A stretch of 12,056 nucleotides of DNA from Ktedonobacter sp. 13_1_20CM_4_53_11 (GTDB lineage Bacteria > Chloroflexota > Ktedonobacteria > Ktedonobacterales > Ktedonobacteraceae): positions 1 to 12,056 of the forward strand of contig MNIY01000018.1 in NCBI GenBank assembly GCA_001919995.1, read 5' to 3'. The translations under genes were made by a program, and so were the position numbers. Positions 1-9,140 of this stretch are shown piece by piece (the first letter of the stretch is position 1; every line of letters begins with the position of its first letter). The notes beneath the pieces are model-generated. The model was given only the letters and a program-made list of their open reading frames with translations, was not told where the DNA came from and ran no database searches.

Positions 1-103
1 GAAAGCATTAGGCGGTTACTTTTCTTGTCATAAAACGTCTTTCAACACAGGCTTATTAAGTTATCATCTTTTAGTAATATCTTTTCCGTTTTTTGTTTTA
101 CGT

Positions 104-137
104 AGAGATGCGCATTCCTCTTTATATGCGTATCTCT
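104..137 (+). promoter_or_regulatory. Leader hairpin upstream of rpoB
   Basis: Positions 104-115 pair with 126-137 in a 12-bp stem with one G-T wobble (110 with 131) and a 10-nt loop. No T-run follows directly, so it is not a canonical intrinsic terminator. In E. coli the rplL-rpoB spacer holds an attenuator and an RNase III site, and this stem may play a similar part; that is inference. The rest of 1-183 is AT-rich with T-rich tracts and shows no end of a gene. The best -10-like hexamer is TATCAT at 62-67, but it has no good -35, so I do not call a promoter. Confidence 0.5.
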
Positions 138-183
138 CATCGTTTCCTCATGTGGGCAACAAGGTGAGAGGAGAACACTACAC

Positions 184-3100
184 ATGGCAGTTAGCAGCAG
201 GGCTGTGGCTCTCCCCGAGCGCGTCTCATTTGCACGTATCCCTGATATACGGCCGATGCCGGGGCTGATTCAAATTCAGCTTGATTCTTTTGAATGGTTT
301 AAGAAAGAAGGTCTGCGCGAGCTTTTTCAAGAAATCTCTCCTATTGAAGACTTTACAGGTAAAAATCTTAGTCTAGAATTTATTGTACCTCCTGAGCCGT
401 TTGGCAAGCCCAAATATAACGAGGACGAGTGCCGTGACCGCGATGCCACATACTCCGCGCCTCTCAATGTCAAGGCTCGCCTCATCAACAAAGAGACTGG
501 TGAAATCATCGAGAAGGACATCTTCATGGGTGATTTCCCTCTTATGACCAAAGAAGGTACTTTCATTATTAACGGCGCCGAGCGCGTCGTCGTCAGTCAG
601 CTCGTGCGCTCTCCCGGCGTTTACTTCACCGCCGATGAGGACGCGACCACCGGCCGTAAACTCTTCGCCGCCAAGCTCATACCGGGCCGTGGCGCATGGC
701 TAGAATTTGAGACCAGCAATAAAAATTTACTGACCGTCAAGATCGACCGCAAGCGCAAATTGCCTATCACTACGTTGCTGCGAGCTATCGCCAGCCTGGC
801 CAAGGATCAATACCATGCCGAAAACCTGGACCTCTCAACAGACCAGGGCATTCTGGATGCGTTTCGCGACGTGGATACTGATCCCAACATTCGCTACATC
901 CAGGCTACGCTGGACCGCGACCCTGTGAAAAGAGAGGACGAGGCGCTACTCGAACTCTATAAAAAATTGCGCCCCGGCGATCCCGCTACTATCGACAATG
1001 CCCGTTCGCTCGTTAAAAATCTCTTTTTTAACCCGCGTCGCTATGATCTTGGTAGCGTCGGTCGCTATAAGCTCAATCGAAAGCTTGATCTCTCCACTCC
1101 GCAAAGTGAGCGCATCCTGACCCAGGACGACCTGGTCAATATCATTCGTCGCCTGGTCGCGTTGAACAACGGGCACGGCCGCAAAGACGACATCGATCAT
1201 CTTGGCAACCGCCGCGTGCGCTGCGTTGGAGAGCTGATCCAGACGCAGTTCCGTGTCGGCCTCCTGCGTATGGAGCGTGTCGTAAAGGAGCGCATGAGTA
1301 TCCAGGAGCCAGGCCAGGCAACACCGAACGCACTGATCAATATTCGTCCGGTCGTTGCCGCTATGAAGGAATTTTTCGGCGGTAGCCAGCTCTCGCAGTT
1401 CATGGATCAGACCAATGCCCTCGCAGAGATCGGCCATAAGCGCCGCCTCTCGGCCCTCGGTCCTGGTGGTCTCTCGCGCGAACGTGCGGGTTTCGACGTA
1501 CGTGACGTACATCAATCTCACTATGGCCGTATCTGCCCAATCGAGACCCCTGAAGGTCCAAATATCGGACTGATTGGTAACCTCGCTACCTATGGACAGA
1601 TCAATCCTTATGGGTTCGTCGAGACTCCCTATCGTAAAGTGTATAAGCGTCTCCCTGTCAGCGACCGCCGCCTGATTGGTCGCGAACTTCGTGGCGTCGT
1701 TGGCCGCGAGCGTGAAGATGTGGTCACTGCTGATGGCACCGTGTTGCTCAAGGCACGCGAACGCGTGCGTGTTGACGAGGCACTCTACAACCGGTTAGTG
1801 GAGGTGCTTGAGGATGTAGAGGTGAGGATCAAGCCCTTCGTCACCAACGAGGTAGAATACCGCACCGCCGATGACGAAGAGAACTTCTGGATCGCTCAGG
1901 CCAATACCAGGCTGACCGAAAACGATGAGTTTGCCGATGACCGTGTTCTTGCTCGTTACGAAGGGGAGTTCGCCATGGAGAGCGCGGATACCATGGACTA
2001 CATGGACGTCTCGCCCCGTCAGACCGTTAGTGTCGCCACAGCGCTCATCCCATTCCTTGAGCATGACGATGTGAACCGCGCGCTCATGGGCGCGAACATG
2101 CAGCGTCAGGCTGTCCCTCTGTTGCGTCCGCAGTCACCTATCTGTGGCACGGGCATCGAGCGGCAGGTCGCTATTGACTCTGGCCAGGTACAGGTCAGTA
2201 AAGTGAGCGGTGAAGTCGTCTCGGCTACCGCCCGTAAGATCGATATCGTTGACGATCAGGGCGAAGTACAGACGCATCGTTTGCGCAAGTTCGTGCGCTC
2301 TAACGCTGGAACCTGTATCAATCAGCGGCCAATCGTGCGCAAGGGCGACTACGTCAACGCCGGACAGGTCATCGCTGATAGTTCATCAACAGAAAACGGG
2401 GAGCTTGCTCTCGGGCAAAACATTCTCGTCGCCTTCATGAGTTGGGAAGGTGGCAACTACGAGGACGCCATTCTCATCAGCGAACGCATCGTCCGCGAAG
2501 ACTACTTTACCTCGATACACATCGAGAAGTATGAGGTCGATGCGCGCGACACTAAGCTTGGCCCCGAAGAGATTACTCGCGATATACCCAATGTCGGTGA
2601 AGAGGGTTTGCGCAACCTGGACGAGCGCGGCATCATCTATGTCGGCGCGGAAGTAGGGCCGCAAGATATTCTTGTCGGTAAAATCACGCCAAAGGGCGAG
2701 ACGGAATTGACGGCAGAAGAGAAACTCCTGCGGGCTATCTTCGGTGAAAAGGCTCGTGAAGTCAAAGATACTTCTCTGCGAGTACCTCACGGAGAGCGCG
2801 GCAAAGTTGTCGAAGTCAAAGTGTTCTCGCGTGACGCGGGAGATGAATTGCCTCCGGGCGTCAATCAACTCGTGCGAGTCAGCATCGCCCAGAAGCGCAA
2901 AATAGGAGCAGGCGACAAAATGGCTGGACGCCACGGGAACAAAGGCGTTATCTCGCGGGTATTGCCGATAGCAGATATGCCGTTTCTCCCCGATGGCACT
3001 CCGGTGGATATCATTCTAAATCCGTTGGGTGTTCCGCACCGTATGAATATTGGGCAGATCATGGAGACCCATCTGGGCTGGGCAGCCGAAAAATTAGGCT

Positions 3101-3681
3101 TCAAGATAGCTACCCCTGTATTCGACGGCGCTACCGAGGAGGATATCGAGGAGTTCCTGCGCCGCGCTAATCTGCCAGATACTGGCAAGGTGCAGCTCTT
3201 TGATGGACGCACCGGGGAACCGTTTGACCACCCGATCACCGTTGGCTACACCTACATGTTGAAGCTAGCGCACCTTGTCGAAGACAAAGTGCATGCCCGT
3301 TCAACTGGCCCATACAGCCTGATAACGCAGCAACCCCTGGGTGGTAAGGCGCAGTTTGGTGGACAGCGTTTCGGTGAAATGGAAGTGTGGGCACTCGAGG
3401 CTTATGGAGCAGCCAACATACTCCAGGAGATCCTGACGGTCAAGTCGGACGATGTTGTAGGCCGTGTCAAAACCTACGAAGCTATCGTCAAAGGCGAAAA
3501 CATCATGGAGCCTGGCGTACCTGAATCCTTCAAAGTGCTGGTCAAAGAGTTGCAGAGCCTGGGCATCAATGTTGAGGTCCTTAACGAAGACGAACAAAAA
3601 ATACAGTTCGTTGAAGATACATCCAACGATGTCATGCCCGAACTAGGTATCAACCTCTCCGGCTTCGAAGGGGACCATTGA
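184..3681 (+). CDS. rpoB: DNA-directed RNA polymerase subunit beta
   Basis: Beta subunit of the RNA polymerase core (alpha2-beta-beta'-omega), 1165 aa. That is the compact length usual outside Proteobacteria, without the large E. coli insertions. The ATG at 184 is preceded by AGGAG at 169-173 (10-nt spacer), and the protein begins with the usual [12 protein letters not shown] N-terminus. The rifampicin region lies at residues 398-425, with Q405, D408, H418, S423 and L425 matching E. coli Q513, D516, H526, S531 and L533. [12 protein letters not shown] follows at 426-437 and [13 protein letters not shown] after that. The catalytic-centre motif [12 protein letters not shown] is at 910-921, and the C-terminal clamp segment [20 protein letters not shown] begins near 1053. 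Within the rifampicin region T410, A412, A414 and G417 differ from E. coli, and Q444 replaces the usual proline of the HP(T/S)HYGR motif. The gene lies upstream of rpoC and is probably co-transcribed with it. Confidence 0.99.
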   Translation: MAVSSRAVALPERVSFARIPDIRPMPGLIQIQLDSFEWFKKEGLRELFQEISPIEDFTGKNLSLEFIVPPEPFGKPKYNEDECRDRDATYSAPLNVKARLINKETGEIIEKDIFMGDFPLMTKEGTFIINGAERVVVSQLVRSPGVYFTADEDATTGRKLFAAKLIPGRGAWLEFETSNKNLLTVKIDRKRKLPITTLLRAIASLAKDQYHAENLDLSTDQGILDAFRDVDTDPNIRYIQATLDRDPVKREDEALLELYKKLRPGDPATIDNARSLVKNLFFNPRRYDLGSVGRYKLNRKLDLSTPQSERILTQDDLVNIIRRLVALNNGHGRKDDIDHLGNRRVRCVGELIQTQFRVGLLRMERVVKERMSIQEPGQATPNALINIRPVVAAMKEFFGGSQLSQFMDQTNALAEIGHKRRLSALGPGGLSRERAGFDVRDVHQSHYGRICPIETPEGPNIGLIGNLATYGQINPYGFVETPYRKVYKRLPVSDRRLIGRELRGVVGREREDVVTADGTVLLKARERVRVDEALYNRLVEVLEDVEVRIKPFVTNEVEYRTADDEENFWIAQANTRLTENDEFADDRVLARYEGEFAMESADTMDYMDVSPRQTVSVATALIPFLEHDDVNRALMGANMQRQAVPLLRPQSPICGTGIERQVAIDSGQVQVSKVSGEVVSATARKIDIVDDQGEVQTHRLRKFVRSNAGTCINQRPIVRKGDYVNAGQVIADSSSTENGELALGQNILVAFMSWEGGNYEDAILISERIVREDYFTSIHIEKYEVDARDTKLGPEEITRDIPNVGEEGLRNLDERGIIYVGAEVGPQDILVGKITPKGETELTAEEKLLRAIFGEKAREVKDTSLRVPHGERGKVVEVKVFSRDAGDELPPGVNQLVRVSIAQKRKIGAGDKMAGRHGNKGVISRVLPIADMPFLPDGTPVDIILNPLGVPHRMNIGQIMETHLGWAAEKLGFKIATPVFDGATEEDIEEFLRRANLPDTGKVQLFDGRTGEPFDHPITVGYTYMLKLAHLVEDKVHARSTGPYSLITQQPLGGKAQFGGQRFGEMEVWALEAYGAANILQEILTVKSDDVVGRVKTYEAIVKGENIMEPGVPESFKVLVKELQSLGINVEVLNEDEQKIQFVEDTSNDVMPELGINLSGFEGDH

Positions 3682-3689
3682 AATAATAT

Positions 3690-3715
3690 GTAGGGGCGAC
3701 CCTCGCGGTCGCCCT
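3690..3715. repeat. GTAGGGGCG palindrome, copy 1 (rpoB-rpoC gap)
   Basis: GTAGGGGCGACC is followed by a 5-nt loop and GGTCGCCCT. The stem 3694-3701 with 3707-3714 is 8 perfect base pairs. A second small hairpin (GGAAC 3716-3720 with GTTCC 3731-3735) abuts it and is followed by an AT-rich run. It resembles REP-like or MITE-like dispersed palindromes. In the transcript it could act as an mRNA-stabilising or processing hairpin between rpoB and rpoC; that role is inferred. Confidence 0.75.
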
Positions 3716-3762
3716 GGAACAATGTACCCCGTTCCTTAAATTAAATAAATGTAATGCGACAT

Positions 3763-3787
3763 GTAGGGGCGACCCTTGTGGTCGCCT
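3763..3787. repeat. GTAGGGGCG palindrome, copy 2 (rpoB-rpoC gap)
   Basis: This is a direct repeat of copy 1, 73 bp downstream. The 16 bases at 3761-3776 are identical to 3688-3703. The stem 3768-3774 with 3780-3786 is 7 bp plus a closing G-T wobble, and the 5-nt loop has a different sequence (CTTGT rather than CTCGC). The loop differs while both stem arms stay complementary, as expected if the hairpin is what is kept. Confidence 0.75.
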
Positions 3788-3848
3788 CGGTGGGATGGAT
3801 AGCTGTAACGGACTGATCGTTCAGCGCGTCCTTACGCCAGGAGGCAGC

Positions 3849-6800
3849 ATGCTCGAAGTAAATGACTTTAACGCAATCCGTATTGGCCTTGCTAGCCCAG
3901 AACAGATTCGTGGTTGGAGCTATGGTGAGGTCACGAAACCAGAAACGATTAACTACCGAACGCTCAAACCGGAAAAAGATGGCCTGTTCTGTGAACGTAT
4001 CTTCGGACCAACCAAGGACTGGGAGTGCTACTGCGGTAAATATAAACGTGTTCGATTTAAAGGAATAGTCTGTGATAAATGTGGTGTGGAGGTGGCACGC
4101 TCAAAGGTACGCCGTGAGCGCATGGGACACATCGAACTGGCGTCTCCCGTGAGCCACATATGGTACTTCAAGGGAACGCCCAGCCGTATCGGTCTCTTGC
4201 TTGACCTCTCGCCACGCAACCTGGAGCGCATCCTCTACTTTGCCCTCTATGTCATCACTGATATTGATGAGGAGGCTCGTCAGCGTGAACTGATGCACCT
4301 GGACGAGGAGCTTCTCAAACTGGATCAGAACCTGGACGAGCAGGTAGTAGAGCTGGTCGACCAGTTGAAGGATAGACGCGACAGCGATATTCTCAAGTCG
4401 AGAAATCGCATTGACGAAGACCGCGTGGAGGCTGAGGCGCGCCGCGAACAAGAGTTGGAAGCTGCCAGGCAGGCTGAGAGCGACACCCTGGCTCAGTTGC
4501 GCGCCGCGATGGGACAGGCAGCTGATGAAGATATCATTTTTGAGCCAACAGGCCAGGTTATTGTGGCTGAGGGTGACGTCGTAACACCAAAGCATCTCGA
4601 ATCGCTGGAGCAGAAAGCTGAGATTTTCCGCAACGATATCGCCGAGAATGCCCGTCGCGAGATCGAGGCGACGCGATTGGAGAATGATCGCGATGCTGAG
4701 CGTACCAAACTTGAATACCAGGGACAGATTGACTCGGCCCAGTCGCGCTTGGAGGTGGAGCGAGTCAGTAACAAGCAGCGCTTAGAGCAGTTGCGGCGCG
4801 ATCTTGAGGGCCTCAAAAAGATGGACCTGCTGCAGGAGGGCCGCTATCGTGAGCTGAAAGATGCCTTTAGCGGGGGATTCCGCGCGAGCATGGGGGCAGA
4901 GGCAGTGCGTGAATTGATTGCTGGCCTGGACCTGGATAAACTGGCCGTTGACCTGCGCCGCGAAATTGGTTCGACGGTTGGACAGCGCCGTAAAAAGGCG
5001 ACCAAGCGCTTGAAAGTGGTAGAAGCTTTCCGTAAATCAAACACTTCACCTGAATGGATGATATTGACGGTCTTGCCCGTGCTGCCGCCCGATTTGCGCC
5101 CGATGGTGCAACTTGACGGTGGTCGCTTCGCCACTTCGGATTTGAATGACCTGTATCGCCGCGTCATTAACCGCAATAACCGCCTCAAACGGCTATTGGA
5201 GTTGAGCGCTCCTGAGATCATTATTCGCAACGAGAAGCGCATGCTGCAAGAAGCGTGTGATGCCCTCATCGACAACGGACGACGTGGTCGTGCAGTGGCT
5301 GGCTCAGGCAATCATAAACTTAAGAGCCTGTCAGATATGCTCAAAGGTAAACAGGGACGCTTCCGTCAGAACCTGCTCGGTAAACGCGTGGACTACTCCG
5401 GTCGTTCAGTCATTGTGGTCGGCCCGGAGTTGAAGCTGCACCAGTGTGGCCTCCCCAAGAGGATGGCGCTGGAGCTCTTCAAGCCGTTTGTGATGCGGAA
5501 ACTGGTGGAGCAGAACTTTGCCCACAATATCAAGAGCGCGAAACGTTTTGTGGAGCGCGTGAAGCCTGAGGTGTGGGATGTACTGGAAGAGGTCATCAAA
5601 GACCATCCCGTGCTACTGAACCGCGCCCCGACACTGCACCGCCTTGGTATCCAGGCCTTCGAGGCAATATTGGTCGAGGGTAGTGCAATTCAACTGCATC
5701 CACTGGTCTGTTCAGCCTTCAACGCAGACTTTGACGGCGACCAGATGGCAGTGCACGTACCGCTCTCTGATAAAGCGCAGGACGAGGCCCGCCAGTTGAT
5801 GCTCTCGACGCGCAACCTGCTTGCTCCAGGAACTGGTGAACCATCGATTGGAGCCAGCCAGGATATGGTGCTGGGTTGTTTCTACCTGACGCAGGATCGT
5901 CCGGGTCAGAAGGGCGAGGGGCATGTCTTTACCGACGTCACCGAGGCGCTGCTGGCTTACCAGCATGGCGTTGTCGCCTTACAGGCGCCGGTCCAGGTAC
6001 GCCTGGGCAATGTCGATGTCTATGACAATCCTCCACCCGACAAGGCCACTATGACCGCGAATGGGAAGAGGGTCACAACAACGGTTGGACGTATCATTTT
6101 CAATCAGGCCCTGCCAGAGCGCCTGCGCTTCAAGAACTACGCGATGAAGAAAGAGAACCTGAGACAGGTAATCGGCGATTGCTTCAAAGAGTATGGGCGC
6201 GTCAAAACTGCTGAACTGGCTGACGAGATCAAACGCCTTGGCTTCACCTACGCGACAAAGGCTGGCGTAACTATCGCCATCAGCGATGTCAAAGTGCCAA
6301 TCGGGAAGCAGGAGGAACTGGCCGCAGCGGATGCCAAGATCGTCGAACTTGAAGAGCAATACCGTGACGGTCTCATCACAGACCATGAGAAGTACCAGCA
6401 GACGGTCGATGTCTGGAACGAAGCGACCGATAATGTAACCAGGATGGTTGAGGATACACTTGACCCGTTTGGTTCCATCTACACCATCGCCAGGTCGGGA
6501 GCTACGAAAGCGAAGTTCCAGCAGATCCGCCAGTTGTCAGGTATGCGTGGCTTGATGGCGAGTCCTTCTGGACGCATCATCGATGTACCAATTCGCGGGA
6601 ACTTCCGTGAAGGTTTGAGCGTGTTGGAGTACTTTATCAGTAGCCACGGCGCTCGTAAGGGTCTTGCCGACACCGCGTTGCGTACGGCAGAGTCGGGTTA
6701 CCTGACACGTCGTTTGATCGATGTGGCACAGGATGTTATTGTCAACGATGAAGACTGTGGAACGACTGACGGCATTCTCATCACCGAGGCCGACAGCAAA

Positions 6801-8192
6801 GACATGATGCTGCCGGATATTCGCAGCCGCCTGATAGGTCGCGTGCTGGCGGAGCCAATTCCTGGTTTTGATCATATCCTGCCAGGTGATGAACTGACCG
6901 ACGACATGGTCGATGAGATCGTCAATGCGGGGGTCAAAGCAGTGCGCGTGCGTTCGGTACTCGCGTGCCTGTCACACCGCGGCATCTGCCGTAAGTGCTA
7001 TGGACGCGATCTCGCGGCAAACTCGCTCGTGAAAATTGGAGCCGCGGTGGGTATTATCGCAGCCCAGTCAATCGGTGAGCCCGGTACACAGCTGACCATG
7101 CGTACCTTCCATACAGGTGGTATTGCAGGCGCACAGGGAGACATTACGCAGGGTCTACCGCGCGTAGAGGAACTCTTTGAAGCGCGTGTGCCCAAGGACA
7201 AGGCGGAGATCAGCGAGATCGACGGTGTCGTCGAGATCGTGAAGGATCCGAACACGAACGCTCGTACGGTCCGCGTCGTCTCTACGAACGTTTTCTTTGA
7301 CGAGTACCCGCTGCCTGCCGGTAGCCAGATTCTTGTCAACGATAGAGGTCATGTGCAGAAAGATCAGATTATTGCGCTGATGCCCGCTGAAAATGGCAAT
7401 GAGCCAGTACCAGTGGCGGCACGCACAGAGGGTGAGTTGATCATCAACGCGGAGGGCATACTGTCTATTCGCTTTGAGGAACGTGAGGAGCGTTCGTACC
7501 CCATCCCGGCTGCGCGAAACATTGTCGTCTCCGATGGTCAGAAGATCCAGGCTGGAACACCGATTACCGGTGGTCAGCGCGATCCGCAGGATGTCCTGCG
7601 CATCCAGGGACGCGAAGCGGTCCAGATGTATGTGGTCAAAGAAGTGCAGCGCGTGTACCGCAATACTGGTGTCTATATCAGTGACAAACACATTGAGGTC
7701 ATCATTCGCCAGATGCTGCGCCGCGTCAAAGTAGACGAGCCCGGTGATACAGAGATGTTGCCGAATGATCTGGTAGATCGTTTTGCCTATGCGGATACCA
7801 ATGCCCGTGTGTTGGCGGAAGGCGGAGAACCTGCTACCGCGCAGACAGTGCTGCTGGGTGTCACCAAAGCCTCGCTCAATACCGATAGCTTCCTGGCTGC
7901 GGCTTCCTTCCAGGAGACGACGCGTGTGTTGACAGAAGCGGCTATTGAGGCTCGCACAGATCATCTGGTCGGCCTCAAGGAAAACGTGATCATAGGGAAA
8001 CTGATACCGGCAGGCTCAGGTATCGCGCAACGCCGCCGCGAGCAGCTTGCACGTCAGCAAGCTGCGGCGGCTCGGCTTGCGGCTACAAACGCCGCCTCTA
8101 TGGCCGGCGTTGGCGCTGGCACTGTCGGAGTTGGGGCTAGTACTCTCGGAAACCCAAATCTGCATACCCTTGACAGTTTGGGCGAGGAGTGA
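3849..8192 (+). CDS. rpoC: DNA-directed RNA polymerase subunit beta'
   Basis: Catalytic subunit of RNA polymerase, 1447 aa from the ATG at 3849. I prefer this start to the in-frame ATG at 3795 because AGGAGG lies at 3839-3844 and the family normally begins MLxVNxF. The N-terminal zinc site is C60, C62, C75 and C78. The active-site motif NADFDGDQ places the Mg-binding aspartates at D627, D629 and D631. The second zinc site is C970, C1040, C1047 and C1050. The bridge helix contains [20 protein letters not shown]. The trigger loop carries M1084 and H1088 (E. coli M932 and H936) and has no E. coli-type SI3 insertion. Residues about 143-328 are a charged coiled-coil insertion that E. coli lacks. 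It sits where Thermus has its non-conserved domain. The last roughly 55 residues are Ala/Gly-rich. Confidence 0.99.
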   Translation: MLEVNDFNAIRIGLASPEQIRGWSYGEVTKPETINYRTLKPEKDGLFCERIFGPTKDWECYCGKYKRVRFKGIVCDKCGVEVARSKVRRERMGHIELASPVSHIWYFKGTPSRIGLLLDLSPRNLERILYFALYVITDIDEEARQRELMHLDEELLKLDQNLDEQVVELVDQLKDRRDSDILKSRNRIDEDRVEAEARREQELEAARQAESDTLAQLRAAMGQAADEDIIFEPTGQVIVAEGDVVTPKHLESLEQKAEIFRNDIAENARREIEATRLENDRDAERTKLEYQGQIDSAQSRLEVERVSNKQRLEQLRRDLEGLKKMDLLQEGRYRELKDAFSGGFRASMGAEAVRELIAGLDLDKLAVDLRREIGSTVGQRRKKATKRLKVVEAFRKSNTSPEWMILTVLPVLPPDLRPMVQLDGGRFATSDLNDLYRRVINRNNRLKRLLELSAPEIIIRNEKRMLQEACDALIDNGRRGRAVAGSGNHKLKSLSDMLKGKQGRFRQNLLGKRVDYSGRSVIVVGPELKLHQCGLPKRMALELFKPFVMRKLVEQNFAHNIKSAKRFVERVKPEVWDVLEEVIKDHPVLLNRAPTLHRLGIQAFEAILVEGSAIQLHPLVCSAFNADFDGDQMAVHVPLSDKAQDEARQLMLSTRNLLAPGTGEPSIGASQDMVLGCFYLTQDRPGQKGEGHVFTDVTEALLAYQHGVVALQAPVQVRLGNVDVYDNPPPDKATMTANGKRVTTTVGRIIFNQALPERLRFKNYAMKKENLRQVIGDCFKEYGRVKTAELADEIKRLGFTYATKAGVTIAISDVKVPIGKQEELAAADAKIVELEEQYRDGLITDHEKYQQTVDVWNEATDNVTRMVEDTLDPFGSIYTIARSGATKAKFQQIRQLSGMRGLMASPSGRIIDVPIRGNFREGLSVLEYFISSHGARKGLADTALRTAESGYLTRRLIDVAQDVIVNDEDCGTTDGILITEADSKDMMLPDIRSRLIGRVLAEPIPGFDHILPGDELTDDMVDEIVNAGVKAVRVRSVLACLSHRGICRKCYGRDLAANSLVKIGAAVGIIAAQSIGEPGTQLTMRTFHTGGIAGAQGDITQGLPRVEELFEARVPKDKAEISEIDGVVEIVKDPNTNARTVRVVSTNVFFDEYPLPAGSQILVNDRGHVQKDQIIALMPAENGNEPVPVAARTEGELIINAEGILSIRFEEREERSYPIPAARNIVVSDGQKIQAGTPITGGQRDPQDVLRIQGREAVQMYVVKEVQRVYRNTGVYISDKHIEVIIRQMLRRVKVDEPGDTEMLPNDLVDRFAYADTNARVLAEGGEPATAQTVLLGVTKASLNTDSFLAAASFQETTRVLTEAAIEARTDHLVGLKENVIIGKLIPAGSGIAQRRREQLARQQAAAARLAATNAASMAGVGAGTVGVGASTLGNPNLHTLDSLGEE

Positions 8193-8219
8193 TATTATAG
8201 AAACCCGCACGTATTGAAA

Positions 8220-8244
8220 GTAGGGGCGCGCATTAGCGCGCCTT
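8220..8244. repeat. GTAGGGGCG palindrome, copy 3 (rpoC-rpsL gap)
   Basis: GTAGGGGCGCGC, loop ATTA, then GCGCGCC. The stem 8225-8231 with 8236-8242 is 7 perfect base pairs and can extend by two G-T wobbles. It shares the 5' core GTAGGGGCG with copies 1 and 2, but the inner stem sequence differs and is compensated on the other arm. It lies 28 bp after the rpoC stop and 34 bp before the rpsL start, so in a read-through transcript it separates the polymerase genes from the ribosomal genes. Confidence 0.7.
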
Positions 8245-8278
8245 CGTGAGGATAAAAGAGGATAGGGAGAATCGTTCA

Positions 8279-8728
8279 TTGCCGACGATCAATCAGTTGG
8301 TCCGCAAGGGCCGATCAAACAAAGAGAGGCGGTCTAAGGCTCCGGCTTTGTTGTATTCGTACAACGCGCTGAAGAACCGGACTTCCCGCCTGCGTGGGTC
8401 GCCACAGAAACGTGGTGTGTGCACCCAGGTGCGTACGATGACGCCCAAAAAGCCGAATTCGGCAATGCGTAAAATTGCCCGCGTTCGTCTGACGAACCAG
8501 ATGGAAGTAACCGCTTACATCCCTGGTGAAGGGCATAATCTGCAAGAGCACTCAGTAGTACTCATTCGTGGTGGGCGCGTAAAGGATCTACCGAGCGTGC
8601 GTTACCACATCGTGCGGGGTACTCTGGATAGTGACGGCGTCTCCAAGAGGCGCCAGGGCCGCTCACGTTATGGTGCCAAGCGGCCAAAGCCCGGGCAGGC
8701 AGCTGCCGGTAGGGGCGGAAAAAAATAG
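8279..8728 (+). CDS. rpsL: 30S ribosomal protein S12
   Basis: S12 sits at the decoding centre and governs tRNA selection accuracy. The start is a TTG: the protein then begins [11 protein letters not shown], exactly as in the family, and GGGAG at 8265-8269 lies 9 nt upstream. The in-frame GTG at 8246 would add 11 non-conserved residues. The product is 149 aa against 124 in E. coli. About 14 residues are inserted after PAL (residues 25-40), resembling the B. subtilis S12 insertion, including a shared YN at 28-29. The tail [11 protein letters not shown] also extends the C-terminus. The streptomycin-related residues K57 (E. coli K43), K102 (K88) and P105 (P91) are present, but S106 replaces the usual glycine in KDLPG. 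Seven adenines (8719-8725) precede the stop. Confidence 0.98.
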   Translation: MPTINQLVRKGRSNKERRSKAPALLYSYNALKNRTSRLRGSPQKRGVCTQVRTMTPKKPNSAMRKIARVRLTNQMEVTAYIPGEGHNLQEHSVVLIRGGRVKDLPSVRYHIVRGTLDSDGVSKRRQGRSRYGAKRPKPGQAAAGRGGKK

Positions 8729-8730
8729 TA

Positions 8731-8750
8731 GCGCAATAAAAGTATTGTGC
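8731..8750 (+). other. Stem-loop just after the rpsL stop
   Basis: GCGCAATA (8731-8738) pairs with TATTGTGC (8743-8750) in 8 bp with one G-T wobble and an AAAG tetraloop. It begins 2 nt after the rpsL stop and 5 nt after the A7 run. No T-tract follows, so it is not a standard terminator. It may protect the rpsL 3' end. Confidence 0.5.
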
Positions 8751-8755
8751 CAGAC

Positions 8756-8787
8756 CCGATACCACCTGAAGTGTTCAGGCAGGTCGG
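8756..8787 (+). other. Bulged stem-loop in the rpsL-rpsG spacer
   Basis: CCTGAA (8765-8770) pairs perfectly with TTCAGG (8774-8779) around a GTG triloop. Outer pairs CC 8762-8763 with GG 8782-8783, and CCGA 8756-8759 with TCGG 8784-8787, extend it through small bulges. In total there are 12 base pairs. It is probably part of the same leader structure as the three-way junction that follows. Confidence 0.45.
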
Positions 8788-8798
8788 ACTATCACACG

Positions 8799-8867
8799 TC
8801 ATCGCGAAAAGACGATTATGCGAGGATAATGAATAACGAATGCCGTATTCTCGTCCTTTCGCAGTGA
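8799..8867 (+). ncRNA. Candidate cis-regulatory RNA, three-way junction
   Basis: A long closing helix pairs 8799-8815 with 8851-8867. It has 15 pairs among 17 positions: 8804-8809 with 8857-8862 and 8811-8815 with 8851-8855 are unbroken, and mismatches fall at 8810 and 8803. Inside it are two adjacent hairpins: TTAT 8816-8819 with ATAA 8826-8829, and 8831-8838 with 8844-8850 (7 bp, A8836 bulged, loop AATGC). Only nucleotide 8830 is left unpaired at the junction. S7 is known to bind a multi-helix junction region of 16S rRNA and to repress its own synthesis in E. coli by binding the rpsL-rpsG spacer. I therefore infer an S7 binding site. A decayed palindromic repeat is the main alternative. Confidence 0.4.
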
Positions 8868-8947
8868 GAGTCGAGTGACCTCCATTTCTATGGATAGGCA
8901 CCCGCGTGTAGGCGTCCGATAGAGATTGTAAGGAGAATATCCTGCAA

Positions 8948-9112
8948 TTGAATCGACGCCTTTTCTGGTGTCTATTATCATCTATCTATCCCACCTTGTA
9001 TGTGGGAGCTTGTGAAAATCAAGTACGCATTGATGAGCAGAAAGAGGGGAAAGAGGAACGGGGTTCTCCAGGACGCAAGGAAGATGTCCGCCGGTCACCG
9101 GTCAGATACTAG
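8948..9112 (+). CDS. Possible small ORF, 54 aa, doubtful
   Basis: An open frame starts at TTG 8948 (or CTG 8942) and ends at TAG 9110-9112. AAGGAG at 8930-8935 lies 12 nt before the TTG and 6 nt before the CTG. The N-terminus reads [20 protein letters not shown] and then AC: two arginines, a hydrophobic stretch and a VGAC box that resembles a lipoprotein signal. The remainder is short, charged and rich in Lys, Glu and Arg. I recognise no family. It overlaps several predicted hairpins and may be chance. Confidence 0.15.
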   Translation: MNRRLFWCLLSSIYPTLYVGACENQVRIDEQKEGKEERGSPGRKEDVRRSPVRY

Positions 9113-9121
9113 AGAAGTTAA

Positions 9122-9140
9122 GGCTCCTATCGTGGGAGCC
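9122..9140 (+). promoter_or_regulatory. Stem-loop upstream of the rpsG ribosome binding site
   Basis: GGCTCCTA (9122-9129) pairs with TGGGAGCC (9133-9140) in 8 bp with one wobble, closing a TCG triloop. It ends 26 nt before the GAGGAGG ribosome binding site of rpsG at 9167-9173. It is compact and stable for its size. Its position fits a role in controlling rpsG translation, but this is inferred. Confidence 0.45.

Noticed and set aside
1..100. Sigma-70 promoter for rpoB
   Set aside because: TTGTCA at 25-30 and TATCAT at 62-67 are each promoter-like, but they are 31 nt apart and neither has a well-placed partner.
946..1521. 191-aa open frame on the - strand inside rpoB
   Set aside because: It is antisense to the conserved beta core including the rifampicin region, and shows no family feature.
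3795..3848. Upstream ATG start for rpoC
   Set aside because: It adds 18 non-conserved residues and has a poorer binding site. The ATG at 3849 has AGGAGG and gives the family N-terminus.
7155..7964. 269-aa open frame on the - strand inside rpoC
   Set aside because: It is fully antisense to a conserved rpoC segment, has no recognisable motif, and long shadow frames are expected opposite codon-biased genes.
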